Shown here in pieces: positions 4,964 through 10,414 of a stretch of DNA of 10,690 bases. The stretch lies in the NCBI GenBank assembly GCA_026770585.1, contig MU646390.1, positions 161,504 to 172,193 on the forward strand, in the 5' to 3' direction. Under the pieces are notes generated by a model that saw only the letters and a program-made list of their open reading frames with translations, did no database searches and was not told the origin of the DNA. Numbering within the stretch: the first letter of the stretch is position 1; every line of letters starts with the position of its first letter. The position numbers and the translations under genes were made by a program. Source of the DNA: Baffinella frigidus (lineage: Eukaryota; Cryptophyceae; Cryptomonadales; Baffinellaceae).

Positions 4964-5074
4964 GGTTTACACCAGGAACATAATTAACCAGGGCAAGATT
5001 CCCAGGAAACCCCCTATTCTGTTTAGGTCGCCCCTATTCTACGAGCGGTAGAGACCTCGCAGTACAATTTCATC
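4964..5074. other. Unassigned spacer
   Basis: Contains a near-repeat CCCCCTATTCT and CGCCCCTATTCT about 22 bp apart (5010 and 5030). No gene or longer repeat recognised. Confidence 0.4.
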
Positions 5075-5207
5075 TCGGAACATACTAGAATCTGTCCTGA
5101 TAAAAAGGCGTAAGATATAGCATCATTTGATGCCTAAAATAGCATATACACCCGTACCTTCCGCGTGGGGAGCCTAAGATAGCGGCACAGATTCTGTCGT
5201 GTTCCGA
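5075..5207. mobile_element. 133 bp foldback with TCGGAACA ends
   Basis: TCGGAACATACTAGAATCTG at 5075 is the imperfect complement of the sequence at 5187-5207 (17 of 21 positions). Inner words TAAGATATAGC, AAATAGCATA and CCTAAGATAGCGG resemble the GCTATCTTA core of the element at 1063-1207, although the terminal sequence is different. It is a probable relative or a chimera of that family. Confidence 0.65.
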
Positions 5208-5217
5208 TATTAAATTT

Positions 5218-5254
5218 TGTCAACTTTGGAGCGGTAGAGACCTTGGCGACTGCC
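5218..5254 (+). mobile_element. TTGAC-hairpin element fragment
   Basis: TGTCAACTTTGGAGCGGTAG then AGACCTTGGCGACTGCC, one base different from 5491-5526. The fragment ends exactly where the GCTATC foldback sequence begins, so the two are fused at 5254. Confidence 0.8.
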
Positions 5255-5373
5255 ATCTTAAGGGTGAATTTTCTCAGATTTTGCTATCTTAGCTTCGACA
5301 TAGCTGTAAAATAGCACAAAACCAACCCCAAGATAGCAAAAACACGGTTTAAATTGCATGGACTCGTGCATGA
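5255..5373 (+). mobile_element. 5'-truncated GCTATC foldback
   Basis: From ATCTTAAGGGTG onward it aligns with 1093-1213 with high identity, including TTTTGCTATCT, AGCTTCGACATAGCTGTAAA, ATAGCACAAAA, CCAAGATAGCAAAAACACGG and TTTAAATTGCATGG. The left terminal repeat (GGCCATGCAATTTAAACC in the full copy) is replaced by the TTGAC-element fragment, so it can no longer form the complete hairpin. Confidence 0.87.
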
Positions 5374-5422
5374 AAATCCTCAACCCCAAGACCTTGGTAC
5401 ATATTTCGCCCCCGCCCGAAAA

Positions 5423-5526
5423 TCTAGCTCTGCCTCAGTCGCGTTAACCGACTATTGCAAAGTTGACATACTGGGTGTGCGGTACAAATCTGTCAACTTT
5501 GGAGCGGTAGAAACCTTGGCGACTGC
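5423..5526 (+). mobile_element. TTGAC-hairpin element, left half
   Basis: CTAGCTCTGCCTCAGTCGCG then TTAACCGACTATTGCAAAGT, TGACATACTGGGTGTGCGGT, ACAAATCTGTCAACTTT, GGAGCGGTAG and ACCTTGGCGACTGCC. It matches 4825-4908 closely and then follows the 5218-5254 version at the end. No right TIR is present. Confidence 0.8.
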
Positions 5527-5565
5527 CTGGCTGGCCTCGCGCTCGCTCGCCATTCCGCGCGCCTG

Positions 5566-5656
5566 GTTTGAGTCGTTTGAACTGGTTTGAGTAATTTGAG
5601 CTGGTTTGAGTAATTTGAACTGGTTTGAGTCGTTTGAACTGGTTTGAGTAGTTTGT
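5566..5656 (+). repeat. 20 bp satellite TTTGAACTGGTTTGAGTNNT, block 1
   Basis: About four and a half units of TTTGAACTGGTTTGAG followed by a variable three-base spacer (TCG, TAA, TAG), with TTTGAGCTGG in one unit. Because the unit is 20 bp, all reading frames cycle, giving SNYSNQFKRLKP-like peptides on the minus strand that are not taken as protein. Confidence 0.93.
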
Positions 5657-5772
5657 CCTTGAGGTCCTTGAGGTTTTAATTTCGCCCAACATAGCCCAAC
5701 GACACGCCCTTCCGTAGAAAGGACTGCAGAGAGAGCATTTTTGCTTTCGGATCGCGTTTAGCTCTCCAGTGC
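5657..5772. other. Spacer between satellite blocks
   Basis: A non-repetitive stretch of about 115 bp that includes TTGAGGTCCTTGAGGT, a tandem 9-10 bp duplication. Nothing else is recognised. Confidence 0.45.
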
Positions 5773-5774
5773 TG

Positions 5775-5870
5775 AACTGGTTTGAGTCATTTGAACTGGT
5801 TTGAGTGATTTGAACTGGTTTGAGTAATTTGAACTGGTTTGAATGATTTGAACTGGTTTGAGTTTGATTT
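5775..5870 (+). repeat. 20 bp satellite TTTGAACTGGTTTGAGTNNT, block 2
   Basis: Five units of the block 1 monomer with spacers TCA, TGA, TAA and TGA, then a decayed TTTGAGTTTGATTTGAGTCA. The two blocks probably belong to one array that was split by an insertion or that expanded twice. Confidence 0.92.
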
Positions 5871-6030
5871 GAGTCAGTTTGCCCGACTTCAGCTTACGAG
5901 CCCGCTTCGTATCAGGGTTAAGGGTGGGATTTGCCACCACAGCCTCACCATAGCGATCCCACGGCACAAAACACCCATCTCTGGAATAGCACACGCGTTT
6001 CAATTAATAATAAATTATCCGAGATAAACC
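5871..6030. other. Unassigned stretch
   Basis: No gene or long repeat recognised. It contains a small potential hairpin, GGTGG then GATTTG then CCACC near 5925-5940. Sequence becomes AT-rich (AATTAATAATAAATTATC) before the satellite that follows. Confidence 0.4.
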
Positions 6031-6057
6031 CGTTCTAACCTGGTTGAAACCAGACCA

Positions 6058-6223
6058 GAAAAGCCAATATTGGGCTCATAACCTCCCTAGTGGGTTCATA
6101 CTCTGGTTGAGACCGGCTTCGTTTGATACAAAAAAACGATAGTGGGCTCATAACCTGGTTGGGGCCTCAACCAGCTTATGAGCCCACTAACGAGGTTATG
6201 AGCTCATTATTGGCCTTTTTTTC
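6058..6223. repeat. 166 bp foldback made of satellite units
   Basis: Left arm AAAAGCCAATATTGGGCTCA, TAACCTCCCTAGTGGG, TTCATACTCTGGTTGAG faces its imperfect complement on the right, ending AATGAGCTCATAACC and GGCCTTTTTT. Inside, 6141-6188 is a 48 bp near-palindrome (AGTGGGCTCATAA, CTGGTTG, GGGCCTC, CAACCAG, TTATGAGCCCACT). It is formed from head-to-head satellite units rather than an unrelated element. Confidence 0.83.
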
Positions 6224-6237
6224 ACGCGGTTTCATCG

Positions 6238-6366
6238 CCATACAAGTAACAATTAATTGCTTTTGGCGTAACGAAATTTACTACACAAATGCTCTACTAT
6301 TACGTTTATAAGCAAATCGTGTAGTAATTTTCGTTGCCCAAGAGCGATTAATTAATACTTGTATGG
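6238..6366. mobile_element. 129 bp foldback, CCATACAAGTA ends
   Basis: Arms of 55 bp (6238-6292 and 6312-6366) pair with scattered mismatches around a 19 bp loop. Shared features are CCATACAAGTA, AATTAAT, the TTGG step, AACGAAA, TTACTACAC and GC at the tip. CGAAATTTACTACACAAATGC in the left arm matches 20 of 21 bases with 1431-1451. A decayed relative follows at 6953-7000. No coding capacity. Confidence 0.85.
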
Positions 6367-6420
6367 AGATTAGGTTGAGGTGGCGCGCAATGAGCCGCCC
6401 CTGGACCAACCCCCTACTTC

Positions 6421-6503
6421 CCTACAGATGTCCTACCGTAGGGTCTGATGGGGTATCCACGTGAGGGCTATCCACGAAATCCCGTCGTGGTCCGCTGTGT
6501 GGG
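6421..6503 (-). repeat. Dispersed CACACAGCGGAC family, inverted divergent copy
   Basis: On the minus strand this reads CCCACACAGCGGACCACGAC, GGGATTTCGTGG and, further along, CCCTACCGTAGGACATC, the order of blocks seen in copy C (3558-3682) but more diverged. It interrupts the satellite. Confidence 0.6.
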
Positions 6504-6639
6504 ACCCGTCCTAACCTGGTTGAGACCGCACGCCGAGTGTGGGCTCATAACCTCCCTAGTGGAATCATAACCTGGTTGAGGCCGTACGCCGCAGCGTCGA
6601 CTTCGGCATCGTTTGATACAGAAACGCCGAGTGTGGGCT

Positions 6640-6705
6640 TTGATATGATCAAGAGACGATCATACATGATCAAGAGATGATCATATCTCTTGATCATATC
6701 ATCAA
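6640..6705. mobile_element. GATC-rich palindromic insertion
   Basis: TTGATATGATCAAGAGA at 6640-6656 faces TCTCTTGATCATATCATCAA at 6686-6705. In the middle is a perfect stem, ATGATCAAGAGAT at 6666-6678 with ATCTCTTGATCAT at 6685-6697 around GATCAT. The 94 bp satellite unit reads GGGCT just before it and resumes GACTCATAACC just after it, so it interrupts a satellite unit. Confidence 0.8.
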
Positions 6706-6952
6706 GGGGGAGACTCATAACCTGGTTGAGACCGCATGCGGCAGCGTTGAGACGGCACTCGTAATAGTAAAGCATTTATGGGCTCATAACCCAAATAGTG
6801 GGTTCATAACCTGGTTGATGCCGCACGCGGCGGCGTCGACTTCGGCATCGTTTGATACAGAAACGCCGATAGTGGGCTCATAACCTCCCTAGTGGGTTCA
6901 TAACCTGGTTGAGACCGCACGCCGCAGCATTGAGGCGGCACGCGCGTTTGGT

Positions 6953-7000
6953 CCATACTAGCAATGCAAACGCATTCGTGCAGTAATTTTCGTTGACAGG
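6953..7000 (+). mobile_element. Decayed relative of the CCATACAAGTA foldback
   Basis: CCATACTAGC then GCAAACGCATTCGTGCAG and TAATTTTCGTTGACAGG resemble the tip and right arm of 6238-6366 (GTGTAGTAATTTTCGTTG). Only one arm and a tip survive. Confidence 0.55.
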
Positions 7001-7157
7001 AAAGACAGTGGCTTCATAACCTGGTTGAGGCCGCACGCCGAGTGTGGGCTCATAACTTCATGAGCGGGTGCATAACCTGGTTCACACCATAACAGAAACG
7101 CCGATGGTAGGCTCGTAACCTGGTTGAGGCCGCACGCGGCGGCGTTGAGGCGGCACG

Positions 7158-7310
7158 CGCGGAGCAGCCCGTCCGCCTGCTCCTCCTCCTATTTCGGGAT
7201 TCGGGGGTTCGGGGGTTCGGGGGTTACGGTTTTGGGTGAGGTGTAGGGGTTAGGGTTCCGGCGGAGGAACAGCAAGAGGACCGTCCGCCTCCTCCTCCTG
7301 CTTTCGGGTT
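7158..7310 (+). repeat. CCGTCCGCCT module pair with heptamers
   Basis: CCGTCCGCCT followed by CTCCTCCT and TTTCGGG occurs at 7169 and 7281, exactly 112 bp (16x7) apart. Between them are TTCGGGG heptamers, TTTTGGG, TGTAGGGG and TTAGGG. GCGGAG precedes each copy. It looks like a higher-order unit of the same kind as in the other heptamer arrays. Confidence 0.75.
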
Positions 7311-7515
7311 TCGGGTTTAGGATTTTCATGCAGGTTTTAGGTTTAGGTTTGGGGTTGGGGGGTTGGGTTTAGGGTTTGGGGTTTGGGGTTTGGGGTTTGG
7401 GGTTTAGGGTTTAGGGTTCAGGGCAGAGGGTTTAAGGTTTGGGGTTTGGGGTTTAGGATTTAGGATTTGGGGTTTGGGGTTTGGGGTTTGGGGTTTAGGG
7501 TTTAGGGTTGAGGTA
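7311..7515 (+). repeat. TTTGGGG/TTTAGGG array with 91 bp higher-order repeat
   Basis: Four TTTGGGG followed by two TTTAGGG occur at 7375-7416 and again, identically ordered, at 7466-7507. The offset is 91 bp, 13 heptamers. The rest is TTTAGGA, TTCAGGG, TTTAAGG and similar variants. The four-G runs make this a strong G-quadruplex candidate. Confidence 0.93.
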
Positions 7516-7522
7516 CCAACCC

Positions 7523-8110
7523 TCGTCCGGGTTGGTACTGGACGGAAGGAGAGAGGCCTAATGTAAAAACAGATTTAATTTGAACCACCATTTTGTGCTA
7601 TCGTGATGGTCAAAGTTGCTGTCTTAGCCTCAGAATAGGTTTACCATAGCACACCAAAAAATCCTTGCGATAGCAAAAGGTGATTTCAAGTCAATTCCTG
7701 CATTAGGTCGCACCTCAGCGAAGCCAGTCTCTTCTTCGCCCGGGTGTGACGAGAATGCAAATCATCACGTCCAGGTTGGTACTGGACTGAGGGTAGTGAC
7801 GTCCTGGTTAGTACTGGACGCGAGGACGGACCTCGGCGAATCCGGTCCCTTCCTCGCCCGGGCGCGTGAGCACGCGGATCGCGTCCGCGCAGGACGTGAC
7901 TCTCGTAGTCACGTCCCTAGTGTACCGGGAATACGGATCATCACGTCCGGATTTGTACTGGACGGAGGGTAGTCACGTCCTGGTAAGTACTGGACGCGGG
8001 GACGCACCTCGGCGAATCCGGTGCCTTCCTCGCCCGGGCGCGTGAGGACGCGGATCGCGTCGGCGTAGTCATCTAGCGCGTCCGTCCACAGTTTGTCGCT
8101 GCAGCGTGAG
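7523..8110 (+). repeat. GC-rich repeats, 176 bp unit with GTACTGGACG words
   Basis: The unit starting ATCATCACGTCC at 7761 recurs at 7937, 176 bp later, sharing about 130 bp at high identity: GTACTGGACGCGRGGACG, ACCTCGGCGAATCCGGT, CCTTCCTCGCCCGGGCGCGT and CGCGGATCGCGTC. A shortened third copy starts at 7711. The word CGTCC followed by GTACTGGAC, itself an inverted pair, occurs five times (7524, 7768, 7800, 7944, 7977). A perfect hairpin, GGACGTGACT at 7892-7901 with AGTCACGTCC at 7907-7916, is present in the first unit only. The GC-rich body is unlike the rest of the window. Confidence 0.87.
7573..7697. mobile_element. Divergent GCTATC foldback
   Basis: TTTAATTTGAACCACC, TTTTGTGCTATCG and ATGGT on the left face TTGCGATAGCAAAAGGTGAT and TTCAAGTCAATT on the right. 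The centre retains TTGCTGTCTTAGCCTC and CCATAGCACAC in the same order as 1063-1207. It can still fold into an imperfect hairpin. It is inserted between the two GTACTGGAC words at 7524 and 7768. Confidence 0.75.
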
Positions 8111-8276
8111 GGTTTAGGGTTCAGGGTTGATGGTTTATGGTTTATGGTTTATGGTTTATGGTTTATGGTTTATGGTTTATGGTTTATGGTTTAAGATTTA
8201 GGGTATAGGGTTTACAGTTTAGGGCTTAAGGTTTAGGGTTTAGGGCTTAGTCTTATGGCTTAGGGTCCAGGGTGTA
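8109..8276 (+). repeat. TTTATGG array with flanking TTTAGGG variants
   Basis: Eight identical TTTATGG heptamers (8134-8189) lie inside degenerate TTTAGGG, TATAGGG and CTTAGGG units. The clean block keeps the heptamer length but has lost two of the three G, so it should not bind canonical telomere proteins or form G-quadruplexes. Confidence 0.93.
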
Positions 8277-8342
8277 GTCGTCTGTCCACAGCTTGACAGT
8301 GCACTAACACATCCGTACCGATTACTGGAGTGTGAGCGACAC

Positions 8343-8475
8343 CTTGCTGCATACCAACCTTGCTGCATACCAACATATAGCTGCATACCAACATACTGCA
8401 TACCAACATAGCTGCATACCAATATACTGCATACCAACATATCTGCATACCAACACCTTGCTGCATACCAACAGC
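8343..8475 (+). repeat. CTGCATACCAACATA satellite
   Basis: Eight copies of CTGCATACCAAC with variable linkers (CTTG, ATATAG, ATA, ATAG, ATAT, ACCTTG), giving spacings of about 15 to 18 bp. The open frames in the minus direction that cross it (CWYAVYWYAAM-like peptides) are readings of the repeat. Confidence 0.92.
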
Positions 8476-8520
8476 GTGTCGCTGCAGTGTGTGTGAGTGA
8501 CGCCTTCAGCGCTAGGCGAC

Positions 8521-8673
8521 TTTCATCCCGCCAGGTATTGAAATTAATTGCTCGAAACGCATACTTTTGGCATCATATTCTGCCTGAAGTGGCCAAATTG
8601 GCAAGTTCTGACGGATTCTGACGCCAAAAGTATGCGTTTCGAGCAATTAAATCAAATACCTGGCGGGATGAAA
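8521..8673. mobile_element. 153 bp foldback with 51 bp arms
   Basis: Arms 8521-8571 and 8623-8673 are complements at 48 of 51 positions; the three mismatches are clustered in the GAAA/TGAT step. The ends read TTTCATCCCGCCAGGTATT and the inner part AATTGCTCGAAACGCATACT. The 51 bp loop holds GGCCAAATTGGC; a near copy of that palindrome (GCCAACTTGGC) lies just outside the right arm at 8676. No clear target duplication. It cannot code for protein. It is the best-preserved small hairpin in the window and is presumably recent. Confidence 0.9.
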
Positions 8674-9072
8674 TTGCCAACTTGGCGACGTGACAACTAT
8701 TGGACAGTTAGTAAAAGGTTTTTTTAAACCGCACCGTGTCCGTCAAAAGCTTGTCACTGCAGTGTCAAAGACACCTTGATTAATACCAAAAAATCCGTTT
8801 GAGACCCCCGTTTGAGACCCCACCGAGACAAAAGTCCACATCGGAAGGCCTCCACACGGGGCTACCCAAGCACCCTTTTTAAATGTCGAGAGTAGGCGTT
8901 TTGTGGGGAGTTGGTACCGTATCTACCGCTTAAAGCGGTCGACACGTGACCAAACATACATGAAAATTACTTCTCATTTTAAAATCCGGGGTTTAAAGTG
9001 CGGAATTGAGCAGCCTCGTGTGTGGCTGTGGGCCGAGTGGGAGGAAAGGGCTGATGGCGGGCGAAAGGAGGG
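8674..9072. other. Unassigned stretch
   Basis: Contains a 14 bp tandem pair (CCGTTTGAGACCCC at about 8797-8824). A phrase TTTTTTTAAACCG at 8718 resembles 10304-10316. The frame at 8903-9088 shows no recognisable domain and ends in a TTTAGGG tract. No gene called. Confidence 0.4.
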
Positions 9073-9092
9073 TGGGTTTAGGGTTTAGGGCC
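9073..9092 (+). repeat. Short TTTAGGG tract
   Basis: Two to three TTTAGGG units (GGGTTTAGGGTTTAGGG) directly upstream of the 10 bp array. A similar two-unit tract is at 9400-9416. Confidence 0.85.
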
Positions 9093-9100
9093 AATCCTGG

Positions 9101-9190
9101 TGCAACCCCTTACAACCCCTTACGACCCCTTACAACCCCTTACGACCCCTTACAACCCCTTACGACCCCTTACAACCCCTTACAACCCCA
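9101..9190 (-). repeat. TTACRACCCC 10 bp array
   Basis: Nine units of exactly 10 bp, alternating TACAACCCCT and TACGACCCCT three times, so a 20 bp dimer has been amplified. On the minus strand the unit is GGGGTTGTAA. The last unit runs directly into CACATGTAAACAGGGCGC, the inside of the element end at 9191-9224. Confidence 0.93.
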
Positions 9191-9224
9191 CATGTAAACA
9201 GGGCGCTCCAGCATTCTCGAGTGG
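9180..9224 (-). mobile_element. Solo end of the CACTCGAGAATGCTGGAG element
   Basis: On the minus strand it reads CCACTCGAGAATGCTGGAGC, GCCCTGTTTACATGTGGGGT and TGTAA, matching the left end at 1315-1358 with few changes. The opposite end is missing and the interior continues instead as the GGGGTTGTAA array. Confidence 0.82.
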
Positions 9225-9277
9225 AACCCCTAAACCTAAAACCTACGAGGGCAAACTACGCTAGACCTGAGGGGAGG

Positions 9278-9371
9278 CAATCGCAAAAGTCAACTCCACC
9301 TGACCGCACCGTTACCTTTTGGCGGAATCCTTCGATTTGAGGGATTCTGCCATTGAGTTGACTTTTGATTG
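9278..9371. mobile_element. 94 bp foldback with AAAAGTCAACTC ends
   Basis: CAATCGCAAAAGTCAACTC on the left faces GAGTTGACTTTTGATTG on the right. An inner hairpin, GGCGGAATCC then TTCGATTTGA then GGGATTCTGCC (9321-9351), forms a second stem. TTGAC-containing ends are also found in the hairpins of the 4825-4963 subtype, but the remaining sequence is different. Confidence 0.75.
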
Positions 9372-9511
9372 ACCACCATCACGTCTAAAGTAGAGGAGGG
9401 AGGGTTTAGGGTTTAGGATGGGACTTTGACCTGTACTTTGCGTTTCCGCTTTTCTTGAGGTCTTCGCACAGCCGGATCTGTCACGCAATTCGAAAAATCA
9501 GCCACATGCCG

Positions 9512-9580
9512 AACCACACAGCGGACTTCGAAGGGATTTTGAATAAACCCTACGCGATAAGAGCTACGACCCTACTCGCC
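9512..9580 (+). repeat. Dispersed CACACAGCGGAC family, copy D
   Basis: CGAACCACACAGCGGACTTC then GAAGGGATTTTGAATAA and CCCTACGCGATAAGAGCTAC, followed by GACCCTAC. It matches copy C closely in its 5' half and then stops. The open frame at 9455-10000 passes through it and reads TADFEGILNKPYAI. Confidence 0.78.
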
Positions 9581-9597
9581 ATTCGAAACATCAGCCC

Positions 9598-9785
9598 CGT
9601 TTTGGCAAATCAGGCACAATCAGGCACATTTTGGGCAAATCAGGCACATTTTAGCAAATCAGCCACATTTTGGCAAACCAGCCACATTTTGGCAAACCAG
9701 CCACATTGTTTCTTTGGCAAACCAGCCACAGCTTTTGTTGGCGAATCAGAGCCACGTTTTGGCAAATCAGCCGCATCGTTTCCCG
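9598..9785 (+). repeat. TTTTGGCAAATCAGCCACA satellite
   Basis: About nine irregular copies of TTTTGGCAAATCAGSCACA at roughly 19-21 bp spacing, some shortened (AATCAGGCACA) or extended (TTGTTTCTTTGGC). It is the core of the 181-codon frame at 9455-10000. That frame's repeats fall in shifting registers (LANQA, WANQA, KSAT, WQTSH), so the frame is probably accidental. Confidence 0.9.
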
Positions 9786-9995
9786 CGTATCCCACCTTGA
9801 TCGCGCCACCAAACAGATTCTACATCGCAACGCGCCTATCCAAAGAACCTCCGGTACAAATTGTAGCATTTCAACCCCCAAAAGTACGAAATGGCTCCAC
9901 CGCCAAGACAAATCCGAGAAACAATCCATTAGGTGACGGGGTTAGTGTGTTGGCCACAGTCGGGGGGGGTGAACACAGATGCACGTCGGCCAGGG
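9786..9995. other. Unassigned stretch
   Basis: No repeat recognised. It forms the distal part of the 9455-10000 open frame, without any domain, signal or membrane segment that I can identify, and has a run of eight G near 9962-9969. Confidence 0.45.
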
Positions 9996-10079
9996 TGTAG
10001 GGTGTAGGGTGTAGGGTGTAGGGCGTAGGGTGTAGGGCGTAGGGTGTAGGGTGTAGGGTGTAGGGTGTAGGGTGTAGGG
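9996..10079 (+). repeat. TGTAGGG heptamer array
   Basis: Exactly twelve heptamers, ten TGTAGGG and two CGTAGGG (10024-10030 and 10038-10044), ending in TGTTTAGGG. A third variant heptamer in a clean block; the same unit appears reversed and degraded at 160-209. Confidence 0.94.
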
Positions 10080-10185
10080 TGTTTAGGGTCCAGGGGCAAA
10101 GCAGTGTTGGGATAGGGTTGAGGGTTGACGCCGTGTTGGGATAAGGGTTAAGGATGATGCCGTGTTGAGAGGGTTCAGGGTGCGC
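10080..10185 (+). repeat. GCCGTGTTGGGATA short repeats
   Basis: GCAGTGTTGGGATAGGGTTG, GCCGTGTTGGGATAAGGGTT and GCCGTGTTGAGAGGGTTC follow each other about every 30 bp (10101, 10131, 10159), each ending in degenerate TTNAGGG heptamers. Confidence 0.75.
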
Positions 10186-10414
10186 CCTCGGTTGACTAAA
10201 TATTTCAGGGCAACTTCAGATTGCTAAGGTCTGAGACGAACCTTGGACCCGCGCGCCTGCCGGGCAAGCTTCTCCGCACTCTCCTTCCCAAACATCGCCT
10301 ATTTTTTTTTAAACCGTGCCAGGACACGGTTTTTGACTTTTGAAAACTACTGCCTTGCAGGGGAATTGACTTTTGGCGACCCCTTCGAAGACTCTGGCGT
10401 GGTCCGCTTCTCAG
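10186..10414. other. Unassigned stretch with small hairpin
   Basis: A perfect stem, AAACCGTG at 10311-10318 with CACGGTTT at 10325-10332, follows a run of T. The shape resembles a bacterial-type terminator, but the T run precedes the stem, and the genome context is eukaryotic. Two TTGACTTTTG words flank it. No gene recognised. Confidence 0.45.

Larger units (their letters stand above)
6030..7162 (+). repeat. Degenerate 94 bp satellite, AACCTGGTT type
   Basis: AACCTGGTT occurs ten times (6037, 6152, 6513, 6569, 6719, 6808, 6902, 7018, 7074, 7117). The fullest unit, GGGCTCATAACCNNNNTAGT then GGGTTCATAACCTGG, TTGAGRCCGCACGC, GCGTCGACTTCGGCATCG and TTTGATACAGAAACGCCG, has a period of 94 bp (6541 to 6635 and 6780 to 6874). 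Other units are shortened or interrupted by foldbacks at 6058-6223, 6238-6366 and 6640-6705. No conserved frame is kept across units. Confidence 0.88.
8084..8776 (+). repeat. Dispersed GTCCACAGYTTG / CACTGCAGTG words
   Basis: GTCCACAGTTTGTCGCTGCAG (about 8084), GTCCACAGCTTGACAGTGCA (about 8283), GTGTCGCTGCAGTGTG (about 8475) and TTGTCACTGCAGTGTCAAAG (about 8751) share a core built around the palindrome CACTGCAGTG. The repeats separate the TTTATGG array, the CTGCATACCAAC satellite and the foldback at 8521, as if this was one sequence broken by insertions. Confidence 0.55.

Noticed and set aside
5566-5870. 20 bp repeats as plasmid origin iterons.
   Set aside because: No replication protein, AT-rich unwinding region or plasmid context. 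The telomere-like arrays point to a eukaryotic nuclear genome.
6640-6705. GATC cluster as a Dam-regulated replication origin.
   Set aside because: The GATC sites arise from one palindrome repeated in itself, and no DnaA-type boxes or bacterial genes accompany it.
6030-7162. Centromeric satellite.
   Set aside because: The 94 bp unit is short, degenerate and limited to about ten partial copies. Nothing shows centromere function, and the telomere-like flanks argue for a subtelomeric or interstitial site.
8343-8475. Possible CRISPR-like array or iterons at CTGCATACCAAC.
   Set aside because: Linkers of only 3-6 bp cannot be spacers, and no replication initiator gene is nearby.
9598-9785. Possible CRISPR-like array.
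   Set aside because: Copies are irregular, adjacent and of about 20 bp with no unique spacers of constant length; no cas genes. It is a degenerate satellite.
9455-10000. 181-codon open frame, the longest in the window.
   Set aside because: It starts in spacer, passes through a copy of the dispersed CACACAGCGGAC family and then a satellite of about 20 bp in shifting registers. No domain or signal is visible, and the opposite strand is also open over much of it. Without transcript evidence I do not call it a gene.
10311-10332. Stem after a T run as a bacterial terminator.
   Set aside because: The T run precedes the stem on the plus strand. On the minus strand the shape would be stem then A-run complement, but there is no upstream gene on that strand. 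Likely an incidental hairpin.
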